Shown here piece by piece: positions 9,279 through 18,620 of a stretch of 64,000 nucleotides of DNA. Within the stretch, counting starts at the first letter, position 1; each line of letters opens with the position of its first letter. Under the pieces are notes generated by a model. It was not told where the DNA came from. It worked only from the letters and a program-made list of their open reading frames with translations, and did no database searches. The stretch is taken from positions 806,001 through 870,000 of the forward strand of contig NZ_CP023689.1 of assembly GCF_008704715.1 (NCBI RefSeq). The letters are read 5' to 3'. Source of the stretch: Streptomyces chartreusis. Its GTDB lineage: Bacteria > Actinomycetota > Actinomycetes > Streptomycetales > Streptomycetaceae. The position numbers were made by a program, and so were the translations under genes.

Positions 9279-10753
9279 GCGGGACGTATCTGGGAATGCC
9301 GGCTTTTCCGAAGGCGGCGCACGAGGCCGTGCACGACGCGACGCTGCGGGGCAATCTGCGTCACGCCACGCACACCATCCGCGCCAAGCGGGCGAAGGCC
9401 GTCGCGGAGGTCTCCGACTGGACGGAGTTGCGCGAGGCGGGCAAGCGGATCAAGGATCATACGCTGCGTCACCTCGACCGGTATCTGGTTCAGTTGGAGG
9501 AGTCGGTCACGGCGGCCGGTGGCACCGTCCACTGGGCCGCCGACGCCGACGAGGCGAACCGGATCGTGGCGGATCTCGTCAAGGCGACCGGGGAGTCGGA
9601 GGTCGTCAAAGTCAAGTCGATGGCCACGCAGGAGATCGGGCTGAACGAGGCGCTTCTCGAAGAGGGCATCCACGCCTACGAGACCGATCTCGCCGAGCTG
9701 ATCGTGCAGTTGGGCAAGGACCGCCCCTCGCACATCCTGGTGCCGGCGATCCATCGCAACCGGGGCGAGATCCGCGACATCTTCGAGCGTGAGATGAGCG
9801 AGTGGGGGCGCCCCGCGCCCGAGGGCCTCACCGACACGCCCGCCGAGCTCGCCGAGGCCGCGCGCCTGCACCTGCGGGAGAAGTTCCTGCGCGCCAAGGT
9901 CGGCATCTCCGGCGCCAACTTCATGGTCGCCGAGACCGGCACCCTGCTGGTCGTGGAGTCCGAGGGCAACGGGCGGATGTGCCTGACCCTGCCGGAGACA
10001 CTGATCTCGGTCGTCGGCATCGAGAAGATCGTGCCCACGTGGCAGGACCTGGAGGTGTTCCTGCAGACCCTCCCCCGCTCCTCCACCGCCGAGCGCATGA
10101 ACCCGTACACCACCATGTGGACCGGTACGACGGACGGCGACGGGCCGAGCACCTTCCATCTGGTGCTCCTCGACAACGGCCGCACCGACACGCTCGCCGA
10201 CGAGGTCGGCCGCCAGGCCCTGCGCTGCATCCGCTGCTCGGCCTGTCTCAATGTGTGCCCGGTGTACGAGCGGGCCGGCGGGCACGCCTACGGCTCGGTC
10301 TATCCGGGCCCGATCGGCGCCATCCTCAGCCCGCAACTGCGGGGCGTGACCAGCGAGATCGACGCCTCGCTGCCGTACGCGTCGTCGCTGTGCGGCGCCT
10401 GCTACGAGGTGTGCCCGGTCGCCATCGACATCCCCGAGGTGCTGGTGCATCTGCGGGAGCGGGTCGTGGCGGGCGGCGAGGTGACGTCCAAGGGCAACAA
10501 GGTGGTGCTGAAGCCGGCCAAGGGGCATGCCGCCGAGCGGGCCGCGATGCGGGCGGCACGCTGGGCGTTCGGCCGCCCGGGCGCCCTGCGCACCGGCCAG
10601 CGGCTCGCCTCGCGCACCCGACGGCTGCATCCGCGCTCACTGCCCGGACCGGGCAGGGCGTGGAGCGGGACGCGGGATCTTCCGGCGGTGCCCGCGGAGC
10701 CGTTCCGGGACTGGTGGCAGCGCACGCGGGGCGGAAAGGACGGGGCCAAGTGA
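9275..10753 (+). CDS. lutB: L-lactate utilisation protein LutB
   Basis: Iron-sulfur protein of 492 residues. An N-terminal LUD (DUF162-like) region is followed by a ferredoxin-type segment with two cysteine clusters, CIRCSACLNVCP and CGACYEVCP, for two 4Fe-4S centres that pass electrons to the membrane. The ATG at 9275 is used because it overlaps the lutA stop; a longer frame upstream lies inside lutA. The C-terminal 80 residues are Arg-rich and low in complexity, as in other actinobacterial LutB proteins. Overlaps lutC by 4 bp. Confidence 0.92.
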   Translation: MSGTYLGMPAFPKAAHEAVHDATLRGNLRHATHTIRAKRAKAVAEVSDWTELREAGKRIKDHTLRHLDRYLVQLEESVTAAGGTVHWAADADEANRIVADLVKATGESEVVKVKSMATQEIGLNEALLEEGIHAYETDLAELIVQLGKDRPSHILVPAIHRNRGEIRDIFEREMSEWGRPAPEGLTDTPAELAEAARLHLREKFLRAKVGISGANFMVAETGTLLVVESEGNGRMCLTLPETLISVVGIEKIVPTWQDLEVFLQTLPRSSTAERMNPYTTMWTGTTDGDGPSTFHLVLLDNGRTDTLADEVGRQALRCIRCSACLNVCPVYERAGGHAYGSVYPGPIGAILSPQLRGVTSEIDASLPYASSLCGACYEVCPVAIDIPEVLVHLRERVVAGGEVTSKGNKVVLKPAKGHAAERAAMRAARWAFGRPGALRTGQRLASRTRRLHPRSLPGPGRAWSGTRDLPAVPAEPFRDWWQRTRGGKDGAK

Positions 10754-11421
10754 GCAGCAGGGAACGGATCCTGGGCCGGGTGCGGCGCGCGCTCGCGGAC
10801 GTACCGCGCGAGGAAGCGCCGTACGAAGAGGCGGTGCCGCGCGACTATCTGCGCGAGCACGGGGACCGGAGCGTCGCGCAGACCGTCGATCTGCTGGCCG
10901 AGAACCTCGCGGACTACCGGGCGATCGTGCACCGGTGCACGCCCGCCGACCTGGCGCCGACGATCGCGGGGATGCTCGCGGCGCGCGGGGCGAAGACCGT
11001 GCTCGTGCCGCCCGGCCTGGACACCGGCTGGCTGGCGGCGGCCGACGCCGAGCGGATCGCGGACCGGCCGGAGAGCACCCCGCACGAACTGGACGAGGTC
11101 GACAGCGTCGTCACGGCGTGTGCCGTGGCGGTGGCCGAGACCGGCACCATCGTGCTGGACGGCTCCCCCGACCAGGGACGGCGCCGCATCACGCTCGTCC
11201 CGGACCACCACATCTGTGTCGTACGGGTTCCGGAGCAGGTCGTGTCGTCGGTGCCGCAGGCTCTCGAACGCCTCGACCCGGTACGCCCGTTGACGTGGAT
11301 CTCCGGTCCGTCGGCGACCAGCGACATCGAGCTGGACCGGGTCGAGGGGGTGCACGGCCCGCGCACCCTGGAGGTCGTGCTGGTGGGCGAGGATCAGTCG
11401 AGCGCGGACGTCACCGCATAG
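10750..11421 (+). CDS. lutC: L-lactate utilisation protein LutC
   Basis: LUD-domain protein of 223 residues, third component of LutABC. The segment AVAETGTIVLDGSPDQGRR in the second half is typical of this family. The GTG start overlaps the lutB stop (GTGA). The 3' end overlaps the convergent rhamnosidase gene by 28 bp, so the two transcripts are antisense at their ends and no terminator separates them. Confidence 0.9.
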   Translation: MSSRERILGRVRRALADVPREEAPYEEAVPRDYLREHGDRSVAQTVDLLAENLADYRAIVHRCTPADLAPTIAGMLAARGAKTVLVPPGLDTGWLAAADAERIADRPESTPHELDEVDSVVTACAVAVAETGTIVLDGSPDQGRRRITLVPDHHICVVRVPEQVVSSVPQALERLDPVRPLTWISGPSATSDIELDRVEGVHGPRTLEVVLVGEDQSSADVTA

Positions 11422-14400
11422 CGGCCGGACGGCAGCCGGTAGGAGGCGACGCCGTCCGCGAAGCCCAGGTACTCGACGCCCTCGGCCTCGGCCAGGGGTG
11501 TGCGGCCCTCGCGGACGGTCGACGGGTCGGCGGTGGGGATGCGCAGGGTCGCGGTGCTGTTGGCGGGCACCACAGCCCGGTAGGTCAGCTTCCGGTCGTC
11601 CTCGCGCCACTCGCTCACGATCTCGCCGCAGGGCGCGAGATGGGCCCCGCTGACCCGGGTGACCTTGCCCGTCGGGTCGAGGTGGGGCCTGAGGAAGAAG
11701 TGCCGGAAGCCCGGGTGGGCCGGGTCCTTGGCGATGCCGGCCATGCTCTCGTACATCCACTCCATGATCGCGCCGTAGGAGTAGTGGTTGAACGAGTTCA
11801 TGTCGACGGGGCCGAAGCCGTCCTCCTTCGAGTACGAGTTCCAGCGCTCCCAGATGGTGGTGGCGCCGTTGCGCACGGAGTACAGCCAGGACGGCATGGC
11901 GTCCTGGTGAAGCAGCCGGTACGCCAGGTCGACGCGGCCCTCGTCGGTGAGGACGGGCGCGAGGACGTTCACGCCGAGGAAGCCGACGGAGAGGGTGTTC
12001 TCGGCGTACCTGACGCGTGTGCTGTCGGGGTGGGCCTCCTTGTAGGCCTCGTCGTTGCCGATGTTGTCGGTGAGGTGGGTGACGAGCCGGCGGCGCTGGG
12101 CCTCGGTGTCGTAGAAGCCGAGTTTGAGGACCCACAGCAGGGCGGTCTGGCTGTTGTCCTCCGTCTTGCCGCCCGTTGGCGGGGCATCGCCGAGGCTGGA
12201 GCGGAGGGTGACCTCTCCGTCGGCGCCGGTGGCCAGGTACTTGGTGATGAACGCCCGCTTGATGCGGGCGAAGAGGTCGTCGTAGGCGCGGGTCTCGGCG
12301 GTGCGGCCGGTGGCGCGGGCCATGTCGGCCATCAGGCGGGCGCTGTAGCCGTAGTAGACGTCGCTGATGAGCTGGGTGCTGGTGTCCTGGAAGGCCAGCC
12401 AGTCACCGAAGATCGCACCCTGCCCGGCATAGGTGTCGCCGGTGCGGCGCCGGATCCAGTCCATGTACTTCGTCATGGCTGCCCAGCTGCGGTCGACGAC
12501 CGTGCTGTCGCCGGACATCTGCCACACCGTCCACGGGACGACGACGCCGCAGTCCGCCCAACCGCTCGCGGGGATCGGCTGGTTGTAGCGGGAGCCGGGT
12601 GCGACCCAGGTGAACTGGGCGCCGTCCTGGCCGTAGGTCTTCTGCGAGTCGATCAGGATGTCCTCGAAGTGGCTGAGGAAGTTGACCGCGTCGGCGTTGT
12701 AGAGGCCGGTGTTGGAGAAGAGCTGGGTGTCGCCGGTCCAGCCGAGGCGTTCGTCGCGCTGGGGGCAGTCGGTGGGCACCCAGAGGTAGTTGCCGCGCTG
12801 GCCCCAACGGACGTTGCCGATCAGCTGGTTGACGTCGGTGTCGTCGGTGGTGATGGTGCCGATGTCGCGGAGGGCGGAGGTCGCGACCCGGCCCGTGAAC
12901 CGGGTCAGGGTGACTGTGTCCGTGGCGGTGACGGAGACGTAGCGGAAGCCGTAGAAGGTCAGCGAGTCCTGATGGGTCTCGCCGTCGGGGTCGCCCTTGA
13001 GGATGTAGGTGCTGGTGGCCTTGGCGCTGCGGAGGTTGGCGCGGTACACGGACCCGACGGGGCCGTCGGCGCCCTCGCTGTCGTCGTTGAGCATCTCGCC
13101 GGGTTTGAGGACGACTTGGGCGCCGGCCGCGCCGCGCAGGGTGTAGCGGGGCACGCCGACCATGTTCTGGCCGAGGTCGATGACGGCGGTGTCGCCGGGG
13201 CGCAGGGTCACGGAGGCGGTGGCGGCGGTGGCCGGGTCGGTGACGGTGCGGGCGGGGTCGACGACGATACGGCCCTTGCCGTTGGGGCTGCCGTTCTGGT
13301 CCGTCACGCCGGTGTACACGGTGACGGACCGCGGCCTGAGATCCCATTCGGGCATCACCCGGGCGCTCTCGCCCGGGTAGGCCACCAGCTTCGCGTCGGG
13401 GAACCGGGTGTCGTGGTCGTGCTCGGTGACTCCCGCCCAGCCGGAGGCGTCGAAGCCGTTCGCCGTCCAGCCGGCCCGCTCCGCGCGGGCGTCGTAGGTC
13501 TGGCCGTCGTAGATGTCGTCGGCTCGGTAGGGGCCGGTGTCGGTGGCCTTCCATTCGTCTCCGGGCGCGGTGACGACCGTCTGCTCGGCCCCGTCGGCGT
13601 ACCGGATCAGGAGCTTGGCCTTGAGGGCGAGCGGATTGCCGTCGGCGGACCAGTAGGCGCTGTTCTCGGAGACGCGGCCGTTGTACCAGCCGTTGCCGAG
13701 CACGGCGGCGAGGGTGACCTGGCCCTGCCGCCCGGAGACCAGGTCCGTGACGTCGTAGGTGAAGTAGTTGACGGTGCTGTCGTAGTTGGTCCAGCCAGGG
13801 GTCAGCAGTTCGTGCGTGGTGCCGTCGCCCTGGGGTACGGCGACTCGGTGGCCGTTGATGTGGGCGTCGTACACGCCGAGGGCGGTGATGTAGAGCCGGG
13901 CGGCGCTCACTTGACGCCCGGTCAGCCGGGCCTGGCGGCGCAGGAGCGGGGCGCCGGGGGTGTTGGGGCGTTTGCCCGCCATGGCGATCCAGCGGGCCCC
14001 TTCCCAGCCGGTGACGCCGTCGGTGGTGAGCAGGCCGGTCTCGAAGCGTGCGGTCGGGGCGGCGGGGGCGGCTCGGCCGGTCTCGTCCCAGACCGTCACC
14101 GTCCAGTGGTAGCGGGTGGAGGCGCGCAGGGCGGGGCCGTCGTAGCGAACGGCGATCGAGTCCGGTGAGGTGACACGGCCGCTGTTCCAGATGTCCGCGC
14201 GGGAGGGGGTCAGGCGGTCCGGGGTCGTGGCCACCAGGATCCGGTACGCCGACTGCCGGCGACCGCGTACCGGGGAGGTCATGCGCCAGCCGAACCTGGG
14301 ATGTTCGGCGTCCACGCCGAGGGGATTGTTGCGGTGCTCGACCGTCAGGCCCTCGACCGCGGTGCGGGGCGAGGACGGGGCGGCCACCGCTGGGGTGCCG

Positions 14401-14507
14401 CCGACGATGCCTCCCGCCACGGCCAGCGGTGCGGCGCCGAGTGCCGTGGTGAGCACGGTACGGCGACGCACGCCTCTGCCCTTCGTGCTGTCGACTCCGT
14501 CGTTCAT
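11394..14507 (-). CDS. Secreted alpha-L-rhamnosidase, GH78
   Basis: Hydrolyses terminal alpha-L-rhamnose from glycosides and polysaccharides outside the cell; 1037 residues. The N-terminus has a twin-arginine signal (VRRRTVLTTALG, then a hydrophobic stretch ending AVAA). Beta-sandwich domains occupy roughly the first half, and the alpha/alpha-barrel catalytic domain contains CPQRDERLGWTGD near residue 580, the GH78 hallmark with the general-acid region. The C-terminal 100 residues form a small beta domain. Its promoter region carries LacI-type sites like those of the rha operon, so co-induction with rhamnose uptake is inferred. Confidence 0.93.
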   Translation of the reverse strand: MNDGVDSTKGRGVRRRTVLTTALGAAPLAVAGGIVGGTPAVAAPSSPRTAVEGLTVEHRNNPLGVDAEHPRFGWRMTSPVRGRRQSAYRILVATTPDRLTPSRADIWNSGRVTSPDSIAVRYDGPALRASTRYHWTVTVWDETGRAAPAAPTARFETGLLTTDGVTGWEGARWIAMAGKRPNTPGAPLLRRQARLTGRQVSAARLYITALGVYDAHINGHRVAVPQGDGTTHELLTPGWTNYDSTVNYFTYDVTDLVSGRQGQVTLAAVLGNGWYNGRVSENSAYWSADGNPLALKAKLLIRYADGAEQTVVTAPGDEWKATDTGPYRADDIYDGQTYDARAERAGWTANGFDASGWAGVTEHDHDTRFPDAKLVAYPGESARVMPEWDLRPRSVTVYTGVTDQNGSPNGKGRIVVDPARTVTDPATAATASVTLRPGDTAVIDLGQNMVGVPRYTLRGAAGAQVVLKPGEMLNDDSEGADGPVGSVYRANLRSAKATSTYILKGDPDGETHQDSLTFYGFRYVSVTATDTVTLTRFTGRVATSALRDIGTITTDDTDVNQLIGNVRWGQRGNYLWVPTDCPQRDERLGWTGDTQLFSNTGLYNADAVNFLSHFEDILIDSQKTYGQDGAQFTWVAPGSRYNQPIPASGWADCGVVVPWTVWQMSGDSTVVDRSWAAMTKYMDWIRRRTGDTYAGQGAIFGDWLAFQDTSTQLISDVYYGYSARLMADMARATGRTAETRAYDDLFARIKRAFITKYLATGADGEVTLRSSLGDAPPTGGKTEDNSQTALLWVLKLGFYDTEAQRRRLVTHLTDNIGNDEAYKEAHPDSTRVRYAENTLSVGFLGVNVLAPVLTDEGRVDLAYRLLHQDAMPSWLYSVRNGATTIWERWNSYSKEDGFGPVDMNSFNHYSYGAIMEWMYESMAGIAKDPAHPGFRHFFLRPHLDPTGKVTRVSGAHLAPCGEIVSEWREDDRKLTYRAVVPANSTATLRIPTADPSTVREGRTPLAEAEGVEYLGFADGVASYRLPSGRYAVTSALD

Positions 14508-14541
14508 GCCGTAGTCCCTTCGGCTGGGTTCGGTTCGGAGT

Positions 14542-14598
14542 TGGAACGATTCAGCTCGAACGACGGTTGAAGCTAGTGGCAGAAGTGGCCAGTGTCCA
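14542..14598 (-). promoter_or_regulatory. Promoter and operator of the rhamnosidase gene
   Basis: On the minus strand, TGGACA (complement of 14593-14598), a 17-bp spacer and TAGCTT (complement of 14570-14575) form a plausible promoter. TGGAACGATTCA at 14542-14553, between it and the start codon, is one base from a TGAAACGATTCA palindrome and resembles the rha operon operators. Confidence 0.5.
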
Positions 14599-14662
14599 TG
14601 CCCCGATCAGGACGAGTGGCGTGCAGAATCCAACAGAACTCCCCAATCACTGGAGCCTGTCA

Positions 14663-14676
14663 TTGAAACCGTTCAA
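14663..14676. promoter_or_regulatory. Second operator-like palindrome before rhamnosidase
   Basis: TTGAAACCGTTCAA, an imperfect palindrome with TTGAA/TTCAA arms, about 160 bp upstream of the rhamnosidase start and just past the end of the next gene. It may be a distal site for the same LacI-type regulator. Confidence 0.45.
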
Positions 14677-14684
14677 AAGCGGAG

Positions 14685-15614
14685 TCAGGCGTTCTTGCTC
14701 GGTCGTCTGGTGGAGTCGCGGCTGAGGATGCCGAACGCCCATCGCTCGTTGAAGCCCGCGACGAAGCCGATGGCGCACCAGAAGCTCCAGAACTCGGTGC
14801 CCGCGGCGGCCGATCCCGGGGTGCCCGGGGCGGGGCAGATCTCGGCCGTGGTGGCCGGAGGCTCGAAGACGGTCACAATGCCGCCGCTGAGCAGGAAGTA
14901 GACGGCGATGGCGAGGACCCAGCCGACGAACACCCGGTAGACGCCCTCGTGGCGCATGCTGCGGGCCATCTGGCCGGGGACCACGATGCCCTCGCGGCCG
15001 TTGGTCTGACGGCGCGCCAGCTGGTCCGCGCTCCCCCGCAGTCGCACCAGCACGCTGAGGACGGCCCCGAACGCGCCGACCCCGCCGCACACGAAGGCGC
15101 CCAGCAGGCTCCAGCGGTTGGTGCAGTTCAGCGTCACGCCGAGGACGCCGAGCAGGTCGACGCCCCAGAGGAGCGGGACGACGAGCAGCGACAGGCCCGC
15201 GACCGAGCCCATGGCAAGGCCGATGTTGAGGCCCCGGCTGACGGCAGTCGCGCTGTCCTGGGCCAGCCGTCCGCGCAGGTCGGCGATCTCCTGGTCGAGA
15301 TACTCGGTCAGATGCTCGTTCGCCTTGGCGTCGCCCAGCCGTGGGTCGCTCAGCGCGTTGCCGAGCACCCGCACCACCGTGACCCGTGCCGAGACCCTGG
15401 TCCTGCGCTCGAAGGCGCGCTGCGAGGCGCCGTACAGGAGCTGTAATTGGAGCTGCTGGTCGGGATACAGATCACCGAACTGCACATAGGCCGCCTCGAA
15501 CCCGCCCGGCACCACGTCCGCCAGCCCCTCGGGCCACAGCTCGGTGTCCGCCCCCTGGACCGACTCCCGCATTCCCCGCCACCGTGCCTGGCGGCGTCCC
15601 CCGTTTTCCGTCAT
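14685..15614 (-). CDS. Uncharacterised membrane protein
   Basis: 309 residues from ATG at 15614. The N-terminal half is hydrophilic and helical. It is followed by four predicted transmembrane spans: two around residues 130-190 (LAMGSVAGLSLLVVPLLW and SLLGAFVCGGVGAFGAVL) and two around 230-290 (VFVGWVLAIAVYFLLSGG and FWSFWCAIGFVAGF). A GTG at 15686 in the same frame has a better ribosome-binding site (GGAGGT) but the extra codons lack the usual GC-rich third positions, so the shorter form is given. No family recognised. It follows the gene at 15710-16300 in the same direction and may be co-transcribed. Confidence 0.7.
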   Translation of the reverse strand: MTENGGRRQARWRGMRESVQGADTELWPEGLADVVPGGFEAAYVQFGDLYPDQQLQLQLLYGASQRAFERRTRVSARVTVVRVLGNALSDPRLGDAKANEHLTEYLDQEIADLRGRLAQDSATAVSRGLNIGLAMGSVAGLSLLVVPLLWGVDLLGVLGVTLNCTNRWSLLGAFVCGGVGAFGAVLSVLVRLRGSADQLARRQTNGREGIVVPGQMARSMRHEGVYRVFVGWVLAIAVYFLLSGGIVTVFEPPATTAEICPAPGTPGSAAAGTEFWSFWCAIGFVAGFNERWAFGILSRDSTRRPSKNA

Positions 15615-15709
15615 GGGCAAACCTGTACCGGCGGAGGACGTCCGCGGGGAAGTCTTCCAAGGCACCAGTCCTGTCACCGATTTCACGGAGCGGCGACCTC
15701 CGCCCGCGG

Positions 15710-16300
15710 TCAGGAGTAGACGATCGGGCAGCCGCGTCGGATGGAGTGCTGGGCGGCGCGCAGGTACACCGCCGTGTAGAAGGCCGTGTCCAGGTCGTCG
15801 GCCCACGGTCCCGGCCGGGCCGCCGCGGTCCGCTTCGCCTCACCGTCGAGGAACCAGCTGGTCAGCTCCAGGTTGTCGGACGTCGCCGGTATCGCGTCGG
15901 TCGGCAGCTCCAGCGCCGTCGCGAGCCGCTCGGTGAGGGCGAGGATCCGCGGGGCTCCGGCGACGGTCGTCGTCAGGTCGTAGGCGGACTCGATCGGCAG
16001 CTCGATCTCCTCGTCGAGCGGCACCGGCACCAGCACCGTCCAGCCGAGAAGGAGCCTTTCCTCGGCCTTCGACAGGTGCGCCCGGCACAGTGCTACGAAT
16101 CCGTCCATGGGCGGGACGAGCTTCTCCTCGAAGGCCGTGCCGGAGCCGCGTGCGAAGTCCGTCTCCTCGGGAACACCGGTGTACGGCGGTAGCCCGCGCC
16201 TGCCCAACTCCTCGTTCAGCGCGGCGGCGACGTGCCCCCGGCCGTCCTCCTCCTCGCCGAACCATTCCCGCGCGCCCACGTTCACCAGATAGATCCCCAT
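15710..16300 (-). CDS. Hypothetical protein
   Basis: 196 residues beginning MGIYLVNVGAREWFGEEEDG, without signal peptide or membrane span, acidic overall. I do not recognise the family. Good third-position GC bias supports it as a real gene. It is divergent from the ABC exporter at 16472 and upstream of the membrane protein at 14685, with which it may share a transcript. The middle contains VLVPVPLDEEIELPIESAYD, suggesting a compact soluble fold. Confidence 0.65.
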   Translation of the reverse strand: MGIYLVNVGAREWFGEEEDGRGHVAAALNEELGRRGLPPYTGVPEETDFARGSGTAFEEKLVPPMDGFVALCRAHLSKAEERLLLGWTVLVPVPLDEEIELPIESAYDLTTTVAGAPRILALTERLATALELPTDAIPATSDNLELTSWFLDGEAKRTAAARPGPWADDLDTAFYTAVYLRAAQHSIRRGCPIVYS

Positions 16301-16471
16301 GCGTCGGAAGGTACAACCCGCCACTGACAACGCGGTCGGTCACCGGGGCCGGCCCCCCGTCGGGGGTGTCGCTGAGTACACCCGGCAAGACGGGTTCTGC
16401 GCCCAATGTGCTCCCGCCGCCCGCTCCGTAGCTTCATCGGCAGGGCACAGGGAGTGCCCGGACGGAGAGTG

Positions 16472-17263
16472 ATGACGATGTTTCGCGCAGGTTCGCGACG
16501 CACGCACGACACGGGACCCGCCGCGGAGGCGCTGCGGCTGGTCAAGGTCACCAAGACCCATGGCGCGCAGGACAGTTCCGTGACCGCTCTGGACGGGATC
16601 ACGCTGGGCCTGGGTCGGGGCACTTTCACTGCGGTCATGGGGCCGTCGGGGTCCGGCAAGAGCACCCTGCTGCACTGCGCCGCCGGGCTCGACCGGCCCG
16701 ACAGCGGCATCGTGCGGGTGGACGGCACCGAGCTGACCGGGGGCGGCGAGGCGGAGCTGACGAAGTTCCGGCGGGGCCGGATCGGGTTCGTGTTCCAGCA
16801 GTACAACCTGCTGGAGACGCTGACGGTCGCGCAGAACACCGTGCTGCCGCTCAAGCTCGCCGGGCAGCGCGTCGACCGCGCCCGGGCCAGGGAGGTCCTG
16901 ACGTCCGTCGGTCTCGGCGACCGGCTCGGGCACCGCCCCGACCAGCTGTCCGGCGGTCAGCGGCAGCGCGTGGCGATCGCCCGCGCGCTGGTGACCGAGC
17001 CCCGGGTGATCTTCGCGGACGAGCCGACCGGCGCCCTGGACACCCGCAGCGCCCGTGACGTGCTGCGGCTGCTCCAGCAGGCGGTGCGGGTGCACGGCCG
17101 CACCGTGGTGATGGTGACCCACGACCCGGTCGCCGCCTCCTACGCGGACTCGGTGCTGTTCCTGGCGGACGGCCGGCTGGCCGGCCGGATGGACGGGCCG
17201 ACCCCGGACGCGGTGGCCGAGCGCCTGGCGCACCTGGGTGACGACGTGGCTCTGGGGGTGTGA
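16472..17263 (+). CDS. ABC transporter ATP-binding protein, MacB/LolD type
   Basis: 263-residue ATPase with Walker [13 protein letters not shown], a Q-loop in [13 protein letters not shown], signature [15 protein letters not shown] and Walker [12 protein letters not shown], the pattern of MacB/LolD/FtsE-like exporters. ATG at 16472 with ACGGAGAG upstream. The permease starts 3 bp after its stop. The pair resembles peptide-antibiotic or envelope-stress exporters, whose regulator is usually a two-component system; none lies next to it here. Confidence 0.9.
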   Translation: MTMFRAGSRRTHDTGPAAEALRLVKVTKTHGAQDSSVTALDGITLGLGRGTFTAVMGPSGSGKSTLLHCAAGLDRPDSGIVRVDGTELTGGGEAELTKFRRGRIGFVFQQYNLLETLTVAQNTVLPLKLAGQRVDRARAREVLTSVGLGDRLGHRPDQLSGGQRQRVAIARALVTEPRVIFADEPTGALDTRSARDVLRLLQQAVRVHGRTVVMVTHDPVAASYADSVLFLADGRLAGRMDGPTPDAVAERLAHLGDDVALGV

Positions 17264-17266
17264 GCG

Positions 17267-18577
17267 ATGTTCATGCTGTCCCTGCGCTCGATCCGGCATC
17301 GCCCCGGACGGTTCCTCGCGACACTGCTGTCCGCGTTCCTGGGCGCGGTCATCATCATGACGTTCAACTCGATGCACGACACGGCGGCGCAGGACGGCGT
17401 CGACTCGACCAGCGCGGAGACCCTGTCCACCGCGGCGGGCGTCGTCGGCGGCTACGGCACCCTGCTGGTCTTCTTCGCCGTCGCCTCGACCCTGACGGTC
17501 AACGTCCGTCAGCGGGCGGCCGAGTTGGAGCTGCTGCGCTGCTCGGGGGCGACTCCGGCGCAGCTGAAGCGGATGGTCGTCGGTGAGGCCGTGGTCGTGG
17601 CCGTGGTGGGTGCGGCGCTGGCGATCGGGCCGGCGATGCTGGGTGGCCGGGCGCTGCTGGACCTGTTCCAGGACAGCGGTCAGGTCGCCGGGTCCGTGCC
17701 GCACGACTTCGGCCCGATCGCGTTGATCTCGGGCATCGACATCACGCTGCTGGCGTCGGCCGGCGCCGCCTTCCTCGCCGTACGGCGGGCGACTCGCGGG
17801 CAGGTGAAACGGGGCGGGGCACGGAAGTTCCTCGCCTACGCGGCGCTCCTCGCCGGGGCGGCTTCGGTCACCTCCACGTTCGCGTTCTCGGGGTCGGACG
17901 CGGCCCTGATGGCGCCGCCCGCCTACGGGGCGATCCTGCTGTCGGTGGGCTTCGCGCTGCTGGCGCCGCGGCTGCTGGAGGGCGTGCTGAACCGGCTGCC
18001 GCTGAGCGGCGCGAGGGGCTGGCTGGCGGTGCGCAATCTGCGGGAGCGGGCCGGTCATCTGGCCGGGATCCTGATGTCGCTGATCCTGTTCACGGCAGTG
18101 GCCACGGCCACGCTCACCATGCAGGCCGTGGAGAGCGACACCGTCGAGGCCCTCGGCATCACCAAGTCGATCGACGACAAGACCCTGGAGACGCTGAACT
18201 TCACGGTCGTCGGGATCATCGTGGTCTTCGTCTGCGTGATGCTCGTCAACTCGCTGTACGCAGCTACGAGTTACCGCTCGCGGGAGTTCGGGCAGCAGCG
18301 GCTCGCCGGGGCGACTCCGGGGCAGGTGCTCGGGACGGTGGGTGTCGAAGGGCTGATCCTCACGGTCACGGGCGTCGTGTTCGGCGCGCTGGCCGCGCTC
18401 GCGGGGATCATCCCGTTCACCGTGGTCCGCTCCGACGAGGTGCTGCCGGGCGAGGTGTACGGCATCGGGCTCGCGGTCGTCGCCGTCGCGGCGGCGGTGA
18501 CGCTGGGGACCGGTCTGGTGACGGCCCGGCGGATGCTGCGCACCCCGGCTGTGGGGGCGGTCGCGGTGGCCTCGTGA
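17267..18577 (+). CDS. ABC transporter permease, FtsX family
   Basis: 436 residues with about eight membrane spans arranged as two repeats of an FtsX-like unit. Conserved FtsX-type stretches include RQRAAELELLRCSGATPAQL after the second span and the matching SREFGQQRLAGATPGQVLGT in the second half. Together with the upstream ATPase it would form a MacB-type transporter for hydrophobic compounds or peptides. Substrate unknown. Confidence 0.88.
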   Translation: MFMLSLRSIRHRPGRFLATLLSAFLGAVIIMTFNSMHDTAAQDGVDSTSAETLSTAAGVVGGYGTLLVFFAVASTLTVNVRQRAAELELLRCSGATPAQLKRMVVGEAVVVAVVGAALAIGPAMLGGRALLDLFQDSGQVAGSVPHDFGPIALISGIDITLLASAGAAFLAVRRATRGQVKRGGARKFLAYAALLAGAASVTSTFAFSGSDAALMAPPAYGAILLSVGFALLAPRLLEGVLNRLPLSGARGWLAVRNLRERAGHLAGILMSLILFTAVATATLTMQAVESDTVEALGITKSIDDKTLETLNFTVVGIIVVFVCVMLVNSLYAATSYRSREFGQQRLAGATPGQVLGTVGVEGLILTVTGVVFGALAALAGIIPFTVVRSDEVLPGEVYGIGLAVVAVAAAVTLGTGLVTARRMLRTPAVGAVAVAS

Positions 18578-18620
18578 GGAGGGGTGGGTGTTCGGGGCGG
18601 TCGCCGCGGCGGCCGCCCCG

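Noticed and set aside
10527..14168. A 1213-codon open frame on the plus strand
   Set aside because: Antisense to lutB/lutC and the GH78 rhamnosidase; its Gly/Val/Ala/Arg-rich composition is that of a shadow frame in high-GC DNA, and it has no recognisable domain.
15614..15686. N-terminal extension of the membrane protein to GTG 15686
   Set aside because: The ribosome-binding site is good, but the added codons lack GC-rich third positions; left as an alternative start.
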